From Pseudomonadota bacterium (GTDB taxonomy: Bacteria; Pseudomonadota; Alphaproteobacteria; Rhizobiales; Kaistiaceae), in contig JAEZEN010000040.1 of assembly GCA_023433185.1 (NCBI GenBank), positions 1-22,358 on the forward strand: a DNA stretch of 22,358 bases, written 5' to 3'. Of this stretch, positions 1-7,329 are shown one piece after another (the stretch's first letter is position 1; each line of letters opens with the position of its first letter). Made by a program: the position numbers and the translations under genes. Below the pieces are notes generated by a model. It did no database searches. It had not been told where the DNA came from and worked only from the letters and a program-made list of their open reading frames with translations.

Positions 1-620
1 ACCACGAGCCGGACGAGGGAGAAGCCGTTCGAATGGACGCCCGACGAGCCGAGGCCGAGGATGAGGTCGCCCTCGGCGACGTCGGGTCGGGGCAGCACCC
101 GGTCGCGCTCGACCGCCCCGACGGAAAAGCCGGCGAGGTCGAATTCCTGCGACTCGTAAATGCCGGGCATCTCCGCGGTCTCGCCGCCGATCAGGGCGCA
201 GCCGGCGATGCGGCAGCCGCGGGCGATGCCGGCGACGATGGCGATCGCCGAGGCCTGGTCGATCTTGCCGGTCGCCAGGTAGTCGAGGAAGAACAACGGT
301 TCGGCGCCCTGGGCGACGATATCGTTGACGTTCATGGCGACGAGGTCGATGCCGACGGTGTCGAGGATGCCGGTCTCGATGGCGATCTTGAGCTTGGTGC
401 CGACGCCGTCGGTGGCGCTGACCAGAAGGGGGTCGCGGTAGCCGGTGCGCGCCAGGTCGAAGAGCCCGCCGAAACCGCCGAGCTCGGCATCGGCACCGGA
501 GCGCCGGGTGGTGCGGACGATCGGCTTCAGGGCCTCGACGAAGTCGTTGCCGGCATCGATGCTGACCCCCGCATCCGCATAGGCCAGCGACGCTCCCGGC
601 TGCGGCCCGGCATCGCTCAT
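1..620 (-). CDS. purM: Phosphoribosylformylglycinamidine cyclo-ligase (PurM), 3' part cut by window edge
   Basis: AIR synthetase, the fifth step of de novo purine synthesis: ATP-dependent ring closure of FGAM to AIR in the cytoplasm. About 206 N-terminal residues are present of a family usually near 350; the rest lies beyond the left edge. Reading the minus strand from the ATG at 620 gives [20 protein letters not shown], then the family hallmarks [45 protein letters not shown] and [14 protein letters not shown]. These include the glycine-rich nucleotide-binding segment and the conserved GGETAEMPG loop. It is divergent from the phosphatidyltransferase-permease-hdaA trio, a common alphaproteobacterial arrangement in which purN usually follows purM. 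PurF, an earlier enzyme of the same pathway, lies about 13 kb away in the window. Confidence 0.96.
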   Translation of the reverse strand, partial: MSDAGPQPGASLAYADAGVSIDAGNDFVEALKPIVRTTRRSGADAELGGFGGLFDLARTGYRDPLLVSATDGVGTKLKIAIETGILDTVGIDLVAMNVNDIVAQGAEPLFFLDYLATGKIDQASAIAIVAGIARGCRIAGCALIGGETAEMPGIYESQEFDLAGFSVGAVERDRVLPRPDVAEGDLILGLGSSGVHSNGFSLVRLV

Positions 621-652
621 CGCTTCTGGTCTCCCCGTTGGCGCCGCCCGTG

Positions 653-681
653 GGTATCGGCCGGAGACGCCGCGAATGCAA
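653..681 (-). promoter_or_regulatory. Candidate promoter for purM
   Basis: On the minus strand TTGCAT (676-681) is followed by a 17-nt spacer and GATACC (653-658). This lies about 33 nt upstream of the purM ATG in the 164-nt divergent intergenic gap. The -35 is a good match to sigma-70 type promoters; the -10 matches at 3 of 6 positions. Inference from sequence only. Confidence 0.3.
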
Positions 682-784
682 GCCAAAGCGGCGGCGCGGC
701 GGAAGATTGCGCGGGCCGCGCCAGCGTGCCATTCCTTGGCCCTAGTCTCCGTCGTCCGGCACCGGCGGCGGGAAGGTCTGGACC

Positions 785-1360
785 ATGCCCGTAACGATTC
801 CGAACCTGATCACCATCGGCCGCCTGTTCCTCGTGCCATTCACGGTCTGGCTGATCGTGAAGGGTGAATCGATGACGGCCTTCTGGATCTTCATCCTCGC
901 CGGCGTCAGCGATGCCGTCGACGGGTTCCTCGCGCGCCAGTTCAACCTGCGGTCGGTGCTCGGCTCCTATCTGGATCCGTTGGCCGACAAGGTGCTCCTC
1001 GTCTCGATCTACATCACCTTCGCCGTGCTCGACGAGATCCCCCTGTGGGTCGCGATCCTCATCGTCAGCCGCGACATCCTCATCATCGGGGCCGTGATCC
1101 TCGCCGGCATGCTGGGCCAGCCGGTCGAGATGCGGCCACGGATCATCTCGAAGGCGAACACCGTCGCGCAGATCGTCCTCGCCGGCCTCGTGCTCGGCGA
1201 TCTCGCCTATCCGATCGACCTCTCCCTGGTCCGCAACCTGGTGGCCCTCCTCGTCGGGTTCCTGACCATCGCCTCCACCGCCGTGTATGCGGTGGACTGG
1301 GTGCGCCACATGGGAAGCGGCGAACCCGACGGCAATCCTCCGGATCTCAGGCGGCCGTGA
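785..1360 (+). CDS. CDP-alcohol phosphatidyltransferase (PgsA/cardiolipin-synthase-like)
   Basis: Integral membrane enzyme that transfers a phosphatidyl group from CDP-diacylglycerol to an alcohol acceptor in phospholipid synthesis. The protein is 191 aa. The full CDP-OH-P signature D-x2-DG-x2-AR-x8-G-x3-D-x3-D is visible at D43, D46, G47, A50, R51, G60, D64 and D68, and hydrophobic segments flank it at both ends. The acceptor (glycerol-3-phosphate, phosphatidylglycerol or another alcohol) cannot be read from the motif, so I give no gene symbol. The stop codon overlaps the start of the permease gene by one base (TGATG), implying translational coupling. It is divergent from purM. Confidence 0.9.
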   Translation: MPVTIPNLITIGRLFLVPFTVWLIVKGESMTAFWIFILAGVSDAVDGFLARQFNLRSVLGSYLDPLADKVLLVSIYITFAVLDEIPLWVAILIVSRDILIIGAVILAGMLGQPVEMRPRIISKANTVAQIVLAGLVLGDLAYPIDLSLVRNLVALLVGFLTIASTAVYAVDWVRHMGSGEPDGNPPDLRRP

Positions 1361-2433
1361 TGCGCGTCGATCGGAAGGTCGTTTTCTGGCTTCTCGTGCT
1401 CCTGACGCTGCTCATCCTGCTGTTCGCCTTCAGCTCGATCCTCCTGCCCTTCGTCGTCGGCGCGGCGATCGCCTACCTGCTCGATCCGCTCGCCCACTGG
1501 TTCGAGCGGCAGGGCTTCAGCCGACTCGCCGCGACCATGACGATCCTCTTCCTGTTCATCGTCGTCCTCGTCGCCCTGATGCTGCTGGTGCTGCCGATCA
1601 TGGCCAACCAGCTGATCCTTCTCGCAGAGAATTTTCCGGCCTATATCGAGCGGGTCGACGCGCTGATCAACTCGATCCTCCAGAGCCGATGGGCGGAAAG
1701 TCTCGGCGTCGATTCCAATGCCGTGCGGGCCTCGCTGGTCGGGTTCCTGAGCGAGGGGGCAATCTGGCTCACCACGGTCGTGACGGGGGTGTGGAGCGGC
1801 GGCCTCGCCCTCATCAACATCCTCGCGCTTCTCGTCGTCACCCCCGTGGTCGCGTTCTACCTGCTCTACGACTGGGATCGCATGATCACCATCATCGACA
1901 GCTGGATCCCGCGGGACGGCCTCGACGAGGTGCGCGGACTCGCCCGCGAGATCGATCGCGTGCTCGCCGGCTTCGTCCGCGGCCAGGCGCTGGTGAGCCT
2001 CACCCTGGGGACGTTCTATGCAGCCGGCCTCGTGCTGCTCGGCGTGAATTTCGGCTTTCTCATCGGCATCGTGGCGGGCATCGTGTCCTTCGTCCCCTAT
2101 CTCGGTTCGACGCTCGGCTTCGTCATCTCGGTCGGGGTGGCGCTCCTCCAGTTCTGGCCCGACTGGATGATGCCGGTGGCGACGGCGGCGCTCTTCATCA
2201 CCGGGCAGCTGATCGAAGGCTACATCCTCCAGCCCTACATGATCGGCACCAATGTCGGCCTCCACCCGGTCTGGCTGATGTTCGCGCTCTTCGCCTTCGG
2301 CCTGATGTTCGGCTTCGTCGGCCTTCTCGTCGCGATTCCGGTCGCGGCGGCAGTCGGAGTGCTGGTCCGCTATGCGCTCGCCCGGTATCTGGCGAGCCCG
2401 CTCTACCGCGGAACCGGCAACACCGGCCCGTGA
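1360..2433 (+). CDS. AI-2E family transporter / PerM-like permease
   Basis: Polytopic inner-membrane protein of 357 aa, the usual family length (about 350). Several hydrophobic helices occur near the N-terminus (LVLLTLLILLFAFSSILLPF and the two that follow), then a more polar central domain, then a dense C-terminal membrane block. It includes the family-typical segments PVVAFYLLYDWD, FVRGQALVSLTLG, VSFVPYLGSTLGF and GTNVGLHPVWLMFALFAFG. The family covers TqsA (autoinducer-2 export), Na+/H+ antiporters and many members of unknown substrate, so transport of AI-2 is not implied. I chose the ATG at 1360 because it overlaps the previous stop by one base and begins a normal N-terminus. Its own stop overlaps the hdaA GTG start by four bases (GTGA), so the three genes are probably one transcript. 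Confidence 0.9.
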   Translation: MRVDRKVVFWLLVLLTLLILLFAFSSILLPFVVGAAIAYLLDPLAHWFERQGFSRLAATMTILFLFIVVLVALMLLVLPIMANQLILLAENFPAYIERVDALINSILQSRWAESLGVDSNAVRASLVGFLSEGAIWLTTVVTGVWSGGLALINILALLVVTPVVAFYLLYDWDRMITIIDSWIPRDGLDEVRGLAREIDRVLAGFVRGQALVSLTLGTFYAAGLVLLGVNFGFLIGIVAGIVSFVPYLGSTLGFVISVGVALLQFWPDWMMPVATAALFITGQLIEGYILQPYMIGTNVGLHPVWLMFALFAFGLMFGFVGLLVAIPVAAAVGVLVRYALARYLASPLYRGTGNTGP

Positions 2434-3152
2434 GCGACGGCCGCGAGCCGCCGGGGACGCAACTCACCCTGGGGTTCCCGCACGAGCCGACCACCAGCCG
2501 CGAGGACTTCGTCGCCGGCCGGGCCAATGCCGAGGCGCTCGCCACGATCGAAGCCATGCCGGAATGGCCGCTCCGCGGTCTCCTGCTCGTCGGCCCCGAA
2601 GGCAGCGGCAAGTCGCACCTGGTCTCCATCTGGAGCGCGTTTCCCGGCGCCGCGGTCATTGCCGCGCGCGACCTCACCGTCGACGATGCCGACCGCATGA
2701 CCGCCGGCGGCGCGGCCGCGGTCGAGGATCTCCATGACGGACCCATCGACGAGGCCGCGCTCTTCCATCTCCTCAACATGGCAGTGGAGCGCGACGCCAG
2801 GGTGCTTGCCACAAGCCGGGAGCCGGCCGCCGCGCTCGGGCTGACGCTCCCCGATCTCGTCTCGCGGCTTCGCGCGATGCGTCTCGTCACCCTCGGCGCA
2901 CCGGACGACAGCCTTCTCCGCCGGGTCCTCATGAAGCTCTTCGCCGACCGCCAGCTTCAGGTCGATCCCGGGGTCGTCACCTATCTCGCGACGCGGATCG
3001 AGCGCTCCTTCGCCGCCGCGAACCGGGTGGTCGCGGCGTTGGACCAAGCGGCGCTCGCCGGCGGCCGGGGCGTGACCCGACGCCTGGCCGCGCAGATCCT
3101 GGGCGAGATCGCCGACGACGCGCAAGGTGACTTCTTCGACGACCGGACCTGA
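2430..3152 (+). CDS. hdaA: HdaA, DnaA-homologous regulator of replication initiation
   Basis: AAA+ protein related to domain III of DnaA. In family members it binds the DNA-loaded sliding clamp and stimulates hydrolysis of DnaA-ATP, limiting re-initiation. The protein is 240 aa from a GTG start, the usual Hda size. Near the N-terminus QLTLGF (residues 11-16) fits the clamp-binding consensus of Hda proteins (QL-x-L-x-[LF]). Walker A is GPEGSGKSHL and a Walker B-like AAAVEDLHD follows; the C-terminal half has the DnaA-like segment LPDLVSRLRAM and a helical lid. GTG is favoured because it sits in a GTGA overlap with the permease stop and puts the clamp motif at the expected distance. Start and stop overlaps suggest its output is set by translational coupling. 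The long domain IV DNA-binding region of DnaA is absent, which excludes DnaA itself. Confidence 0.9.
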   Translation: MSDGREPPGTQLTLGFPHEPTTSREDFVAGRANAEALATIEAMPEWPLRGLLLVGPEGSGKSHLVSIWSAFPGAAVIAARDLTVDDADRMTAGGAAAVEDLHDGPIDEAALFHLLNMAVERDARVLATSREPAAALGLTLPDLVSRLRAMRLVTLGAPDDSLLRRVLMKLFADRQLQVDPGVVTYLATRIERSFAAANRVVAALDQAALAGGRGVTRRLAAQILGEIADDAQGDFFDDRT

Positions 3153-3174
3153 GCCCGCCAGTCCCGCGGAGGGC

Positions 3175-3203
3175 TTGACCTGCGATCCGAGCGGCGATAC
3201 TTA
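3175..3203 (+). promoter_or_regulatory. Sigma-70-type promoter of the arsR cassette
   Basis: TTGACC (3175-3180), a 17-nt spacer and TACTTA (3198-3203) make a near-consensus promoter. The expected transcription start, about 6-8 nt after the -10, falls on or next to the ATG at 3209, so the mRNA is probably leaderless. No Shine-Dalgarno sequence precedes that ATG, which agrees. Confidence 0.6.
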
Positions 3204-3216
3204 AGTGAATGCTTAA
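3201..3216 (+). promoter_or_regulatory. Palindromic candidate operator for the ArsR regulator
   Basis: TTAAGTGAATGCTTAA has perfect 5-bp arms (TTAAG/CTTAA) around a 6-nt spacer. It overlaps both the -10 element and the ATG of arsR. It is AT-rich in a GC-rich region. Bound repressor here would block RNA polymerase directly, so autoregulation is the simple reading. Confidence 0.55.
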
Positions 3217-3556
3217 CGAAGAGGCGACCCCCCTCAACGCGGTGTTCCATGCCCTGGCCGATCCCAGCCGGCGCGGGATGGTCGAGCGCCTGAGCAGGGG
3301 GCCGGCGTCCGTCAGCGAACTGGCGAAGCCCTTCGCAATGTCGCTGCCGGCCATCGTCCAGCACCTCCAGGTGCTCGAGGCGAGCGGGCTGGTGCGGTCG
3401 GAGAAGTTGGGGCGGGTCCGCACCTGCCGGATCGTGCCCGAGGCGCTTTCGTCGGCGGAGGGGTGGATCAACGACCGGCGACTGATGTGGGAGCGGCGCT
3501 TCGACCGTCTCGGCGCGCTTCTCGCCGATGTGACTGACGAAACCGGCAAGGAGTAG
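3209..3556 (+). CDS. ArsR/SmtB-family winged-helix repressor
   Basis: Small DNA-binding repressor of 115 aa. A typical ArsR winged helix spans about residues 10-85: FHALADPSRRGMVERLSRG, the recognition-helix region VSELAKPFAMSLPAIVQHLQ, and the wing LEASGLVRSEKLGRVRTCRI. The metal-binding ELCVCDL motif of arsenic or cadmium sensors is absent, and there is no cysteine cluster near the recognition helix. It therefore belongs with the non-metal ArsR group often paired with SRPBCC proteins. The ATG at 3209 lies inside the palindrome. The SRPBCC gene starts 4 nt after its stop, with AAGGAG (3548-3553) over the end of this gene. The inducer cannot be inferred. Confidence 0.92.
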   Translation: MLNEEATPLNAVFHALADPSRRGMVERLSRGPASVSELAKPFAMSLPAIVQHLQVLEASGLVRSEKLGRVRTCRIVPEALSSAEGWINDRRLMWERRFDRLGALLADVTDETGKE

Positions 3557-3560
3557 CGCA

Positions 3561-4028
3561 ATGAGCCAACGAAGCGTCGTCCACGGAACCATCCACCTCG
3601 ATCGCGACTACGCGGCGTCGCCGGCGCGGGTGTTTGCCGCCTGGTCGGACCCGGAGGCGTTGATGCGCTGGGCGCGGCCGGGGGAAGGCTGGGACGTCAC
3701 CCTGGCGCATTTCGACTTCCGGGTCGGTGGGACAGCCGTGACCCGTTTCGGGCCCGGCGACGGCGAGATCTACATTGACGAGAGCCGCTACCTCGACATC
3801 GTCCCCGACACGCGGATCGTCTCGGCCGCGACGCTGATGGTCGGCGAGCGGCTCGGCTTCGCGGGATTGCTCACGGTCGCGTTCGCGCCGAGCGCTCGCG
3901 GCTGCCGGATGTCGTTCACCGAGCAGGGCGCCTATCTCGACGGTCTCGACAGGCCCGACGGCCACGAGGCCGGCTGGAGCGAGATGCTCGACCGGCTTGA
4001 CGACGAACTCCGGGCACACGCGGCATGA
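3561..4028 (+). CDS. SRPBCC (AHSA1/START-like) domain protein
   Basis: 155-aa protein of the helix-grip SRPBCC superfamily, which binds hydrophobic ligands. Visible marks are the N-terminal DYAASPARVFAAWSDPEALMRWA, the core strand FDFRVGGTAVTRF, the DESRYLDIVPDTRIV segment, and the C-terminal helix GWSEMLDRLDDELR characteristic of the AHSA1-like group. Its ligand is unknown. It has a good ribosome-binding site 7 nt upstream, follows the ArsR gene by 4 nt, and overlaps the glutathione transferase start (ATGA, 4025-4028). The family position next to an ArsR gene is common across proteobacteria, but no general function is established. It may sense or sequester the molecule that controls the repressor; that is inference. 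Confidence 0.9.
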   Translation: MSQRSVVHGTIHLDRDYAASPARVFAAWSDPEALMRWARPGEGWDVTLAHFDFRVGGTAVTRFGPGDGEIYIDESRYLDIVPDTRIVSAATLMVGERLGFAGLLTVAFAPSARGCRMSFTEQGAYLDGLDRPDGHEAGWSEMLDRLDDELRAHAA

Positions 4029-4669
4029 GCGCGGTCGCTGCGCAGGGGACCGGCCTGGCGCGTCTCTACCAGGGGATGGGGCCGAATTCCTATCGCGTCC
4101 GTATCTTCATGGCCGAGCGGGGCATCACGGACGTCGAGATGGTCGAGGTCCGCCTCGACCTGGGAGAGCACAGGACCGACGCGCTCCGTGCGCTCAACTC
4201 GCTCGCGCGCATTCCGGTCCTGGTGCTGGCGGACGGCACGGCGATCTCCGAGAGCGTCGCCATCTGCCGCTATCTCGACGAGACGCGGCCGGGCACGCCG
4301 CTGTTCGGCTCGGCACCGGCCGAGCGAGCTCTGGTCGAGATGTGGAACCGACGCCTCGAACTGGAGATCTTCGCCCCCATCGGCAACGTTGCGCTGCACA
4401 GCGACCCGTTCTTCGCCGAGCGTCTCGTCCAGTTCCCGGCCTTCGCCGAGTCCGAGCGTGCGGCGGCGGCGGGGCGCTGGGCCTGGCTCGATGCCGAGAT
4501 GAGCGACGGCCGCGCATTCGTCGCGGGCGAGACCTTCAGCGCCGCCGACGCGAGCGGCATGGTCGCCTCGTGGCTCGGCGAGATTCTCGGCATCGGCATA
4601 CCGGAGACGGCCAGCCATGTCCGGGCGTGGGACGCGCGGATGCGGTCCCGGCCGAGCTGGAACGCCTGA
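4025..4669 (+). CDS. Glutathione S-transferase family protein
   Basis: 214-aa cytosolic GST-like protein. The N-terminal thioredoxin-fold half carries MGPNSYRVRIFMAERGI, then SLARIPVLVLADGTAISESVAICRYL. The IPVL gives the cis-proline, and the SES motif contacts the glutathione gamma-glutamyl group in the family. The alpha-helical C-terminal half ends with the family N-capping segment EDxFSAADAS-like GETFSAADASGMV. It is the third gene of the ArsR-SRPBCC cassette and overlaps the SRPBCC stop by four bases, so the two are translationally coupled. The role is probably detoxification or modification of a small electrophile; the substrate cannot be read. No catalytic Ser/Cys/Tyr can be assigned with confidence. 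Confidence 0.9.
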   Translation: MSAVAAQGTGLARLYQGMGPNSYRVRIFMAERGITDVEMVEVRLDLGEHRTDALRALNSLARIPVLVLADGTAISESVAICRYLDETRPGTPLFGSAPAERALVEMWNRRLELEIFAPIGNVALHSDPFFAERLVQFPAFAESERAAAAGRWAWLDAEMSDGRAFVAGETFSAADASGMVASWLGEILGIGIPETASHVRAWDARMRSRPSWNA

Positions 4670-4741
4670 CGGCCATTCCGGGGACGCATGGTAGGTTCGT
4701 GAGCGCCTGGCAGATCGCGGGCGGCGACAGGGGAGTGCGCA

Positions 4742-5518
4742 ATGCAGTCGAGGAGAAGGGGCCCGATCCGCCTCAAGGCTCCGTACCTTCGGCGCGTCTG
4801 GCTGGATCCGGAGCGGCTTCCCGAGACGCGCGACTATCCCTTCTCGCTCCCCGCCCTCGACGGCTTCGACCTCGCCTTCGCGCGCCCGATCACGATCATC
4901 GTGGGCGAGAACGGCACGGGGAAGTCGACGCTCCTCGAGGGGATCGCGGCGCTTGCCGGCTTCGACCGTGCCGGCGGCGGGAAGGGCTACCGGCCGGCAG
5001 ATCACAGCCTCGCGCTTGCCGCCGACGGCAGCGACCTGGCAAGGGTCTTCCGGGCGTCGTGGCTGCCGAAGATCACCGATGGCTGGTTCTTCCGCGCCGA
5101 GAGCTTCTACACCGTCGCCCGCTATCTCGACGATGCGGCGCGCGAGCCGTTCAGCGGGCCGGCGCCGGACTACCTCTCCCACTCCCACGGCGAGGGGTTC
5201 CTGCGCTTCTTCGAGGAGCGCTGTCGCAGGCAGGGCATCTTCATCTTCGACGAGCCGGAGTCCGCGCTGTCGCCTGCGCGACAGGTCGAGTTCCTGCGAC
5301 TGCTCCGCCGCATGGAGGAGTCCGGCATCATCCAGGTCATCATGGCGACCCACGCGCCCATCCTGATGGCCTATCCCGGCGCCGCGCTTCTCGGCCTGAC
5401 CCCCGACGGGCTGGCCCCGATCGCCCTGGAGGACACCGCCCATTTCCGACTGACGCGGGAGTTCATCCTCGACCCGGATACCTTCCTGGCGGAGCGGCTC
5501 GACCCCAAGGACGACTGA
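4742..5518 (+). CDS. Stand-alone ABC-type AAA ATPase (COG3910-like)
   Basis: 258-aa predicted soluble ATPase with the complete ABC-ATPase motif set. Walker A is GENGTGKST (55-63), the signature-like region is YLSHSHGEGF (about 144-153), Walker B is IFIFDEPESALS with D170 and E171, and the switch histidine is in MATHAP (H204). There are no membrane segments and no partner permease nearby, so it is not an importer subunit. It resembles the predicted ATPases grouped as COG3910, whose role is not established. A strong AGGGGAG lies 5 nt before the ATG at 4742. It follows the glutathione transferase by 72 nt on the same strand and could be read through from that cassette. A link to DNA repair or defence, as for other ABC-type ATPases, is only a possibility. 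Confidence 0.85.
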   Translation: MQSRRRGPIRLKAPYLRRVWLDPERLPETRDYPFSLPALDGFDLAFARPITIIVGENGTGKSTLLEGIAALAGFDRAGGGKGYRPADHSLALAADGSDLARVFRASWLPKITDGWFFRAESFYTVARYLDDAAREPFSGPAPDYLSHSHGEGFLRFFEERCRRQGIFIFDEPESALSPARQVEFLRLLRRMEESGIIQVIMATHAPILMAYPGAALLGLTPDGLAPIALEDTAHFRLTREFILDPDTFLAERLDPKDD

Positions 5519-5633
5519 CGCCCCCATCCGGCTCTCGAAGCCGTGAGCGGATGTGAACGGATCATCCCGGAACCCGCATTGCCGCGGATCGCTTGTGCCC
5601 CAGGTGAGGCACCAAGACAGCGAGGAATCCGCG

Positions 5634-6791
5634 ATGCTCAGGACCACCATCTCGACCCTTCTGCTCGGCACGGCGCTCGGGGTGGCGCCCCTGGCCGCCC
5701 AGCCGGCACTTGCCCAGGAGGTGTTCGAGACCGCGGAGCTCCCCATCCAGGTCGAGCGCTTCGCCGAAGGGCTGTCGCACCCCTGGGGCGTCGCCTTCCT
5801 GCCCGAGGGAGGGATGCTGGTGACGGAGCGTTCGGGGAACCTTCGTTTCGTCTCGGACGACGGGGAGGTGTCGGCGCCGATCCCCGGCGTGCCCAGCGTC
5901 GTCGCGCGCGGCCAGGGCGGCCTCCTCGATGTCACGCTGCATCCCGACTTCGCAGAGAACCGGCTGGTCTACTGGAGCTATTCGGAAGCCGGCGAAGGCG
6001 GCACCAACGGCACCGCGATCGCCCGTGGCCGGCTCGCTGCGGATATGAGCGGTCTCACCGACGTGGAAGTGATCTTCCGCCAGGAGCCCAAGGTGCGAAG
6101 CACGGCGCATTTCGGGTCGCGCCTCGTCTTCGACAACGACGGCTACCTGTTCGCCACGCTCGGCGAGCGGTCGGCGGCGCAGTACCGCGTCCTCGCCCAG
6201 GACCTCGGCACCCATCTCGGCAAGGTGATCCGCATCAACGCGGACGGCTCCGTTCCCGCCGACAACCCCTTCGTCGACCAGCCGGACGCGAAGCCCGAGA
6301 TCTGGTCCTATGGCCACCGCAATCCACAGGGGATGGCACTCCACCCCGACACCGGCGCCATCTGGACCCATGAGCACGGGCCGCGCGGCGGGGACGAGAT
6401 CTCCATTCCGCAGGCCGGCGAAAATCACGGCTGGCCGGTCTTTTCCTACGGCAGGGAGTACTCCGGCGCGCCAATCACGGACCTCGACGAGTACCCCCCG
6501 GAATTCGCGCAGCCGATCTACGAGTGGACACCTTCCATCGCACCGTCCGGCATGGCGTTCTACAACGGCGGCGCGATCAGCGAGTGGGAGGGCGACCTGT
6601 TCATCGGGGCGCTCGCTGCGACCAGTCTCCACCGATTGACGCTCGACGGCGACCGGGTGACCGGGGAGGAGACGCTGCTCGCCGACCTCGGGCTCCGCAT
6701 CCGCGATGTCGCGAACGGCCCGGACGGCGCCCTCTACGTCCTCACGGACGAGCGCGACGGCGCGATCCTCAGGATCACTGCCGCCGACTGA
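5634..6791 (+). CDS. Exported PQQ-type sugar dehydrogenase (GSDH/YliI family)
   Basis: 385-aa predicted periplasmic six-bladed beta-propeller of the soluble glucose/sorbosone dehydrogenase family; members oxidise aldose sugars using pyrroloquinoline quinone. Residues 1-28 form a Sec signal peptide ending in QPALAQ. Family landmarks follow: SHPWGVAFLPEGGMLVTER, GGLLDVTLHPDF, RSTAHFGSRLVFDNDGYLF with the likely catalytic His159, SYGHRNPQGMALHP, and EHGPRGGDEI followed by NHGWPVFSYG. I chose the ATG at 5634 because it begins the signal peptide and has GAGGAA at normal distance; an upstream in-frame ATG at 5553 would bury the signal. The gene faces the L,D-transpeptidases with only 3 nt between stop codons. 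The true substrate and electron acceptor are not visible. Confidence 0.9.
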   Translation: MLRTTISTLLLGTALGVAPLAAQPALAQEVFETAELPIQVERFAEGLSHPWGVAFLPEGGMLVTERSGNLRFVSDDGEVSAPIPGVPSVVARGQGGLLDVTLHPDFAENRLVYWSYSEAGEGGTNGTAIARGRLAADMSGLTDVEVIFRQEPKVRSTAHFGSRLVFDNDGYLFATLGERSAAQYRVLAQDLGTHLGKVIRINADGSVPADNPFVDQPDAKPEIWSYGHRNPQGMALHPDTGAIWTHEHGPRGGDEISIPQAGENHGWPVFSYGREYSGAPITDLDEYPPEFAQPIYEWTPSIAPSGMAFYNGGAISEWEGDLFIGALAATSLHRLTLDGDRVTGEETLLADLGLRIRDVANGPDGALYVLTDERDGAILRITAAD

Positions 6792-6794
6792 GCA

Positions 6795-7298
6795 TCAGCG
6801 CACGATCGCGATGAGCGTGCTTTCCTTGCCGCTCCTCTCGACCAGCCGGAAGAACGTCTTCGCACTGTCGGGATCGAGCCGGATGCAGCCATGCGAGGCG
6901 GGGCGGCCGAGGTTGCGCAGATCGGTCGTCCCGTGGACGGCGTAGCCCTCGTGGAAGAATACCGCCCAAGGCATCGGTGCGTTGTTGTACTGCCGCGACC
7001 GGTGCTTCGGTGAGAGCCAGTAGGCATTCCAGCGGCCGGTGGGGGTGGTGTATCCCTTGCGGCCGCTGGATACCGGGAAGGTGTGGATCAGTTTCTCGTC
7101 GAGATAGACGTACATCCGCTGCTCGGAGAGGTCGACGCGGGCGACGAGCGGCGATCCGGGGACTTCCCGGACATTCCCGATCATCGGGTCGGGGGTGATG
7201 CTCCCGACTTGCATGGTGTCGACCATCGCCGCCAGGGCGGTGTTCGCGCCGACGGCGACGCAGGCCACCGTCAGCAGGGCGAGAAGATGCCGTCCCAT
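6795..7298 (-). CDS. L,D-transpeptidase (YkuD domain), downstream copy
   Basis: 167-aa exported YkuD-domain enzyme. Such enzymes make 3-3 peptide cross-links in peptidoglycan or attach proteins to it. A signal peptide covers about residues 1-24. The catalytic signature HGTTDLRNLGRPASHGCIRL is complete, with the nucleophile at Cys138 and the preceding SHG. The ATG at 7298 is chosen because it starts the signal peptide and has GGGAG about 9 nt upstream. It lies 31 nt after the stop of a second YkuD gene, with which it shares YNNAPMP, VFF-x2-GYA-x-HGTT and ASHGC-x-RL. This is a tandem duplication, and the two are probably co-transcribed. Unlike the shorter copy it has an extra 25-30 residue segment between signal and domain (around GNVREVPGSPLVARVDLSEQ). 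Confidence 0.92.
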   Translation of the reverse strand: MGRHLLALLTVACVAVGANTALAAMVDTMQVGSITPDPMIGNVREVPGSPLVARVDLSEQRMYVYLDEKLIHTFPVSSGRKGYTTPTGRWNAYWLSPKHRSRQYNNAPMPWAVFFHEGYAVHGTTDLRNLGRPASHGCIRLDPDSAKTFFRLVERSGKESTLIAIVR

Positions 7299-7329
7299 GA
7301 AGCGGCTCCCGCCGGCAGCGGTGCCGCCG

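Noticed and set aside
5569..5594. GGAAC as a possible EcfG-type -35 ahead of the sugar dehydrogenase.
   Set aside because: The -10 position reads GCTT rather than CGTT at the required spacing, so the match is only half of the promoter.
3932..5935. A long minus-strand open frame opposite the GST and ATPase genes.
   Set aside because: Same artefact: low-complexity Arg/Glu-rich translation with no motif, opposite well supported genes.
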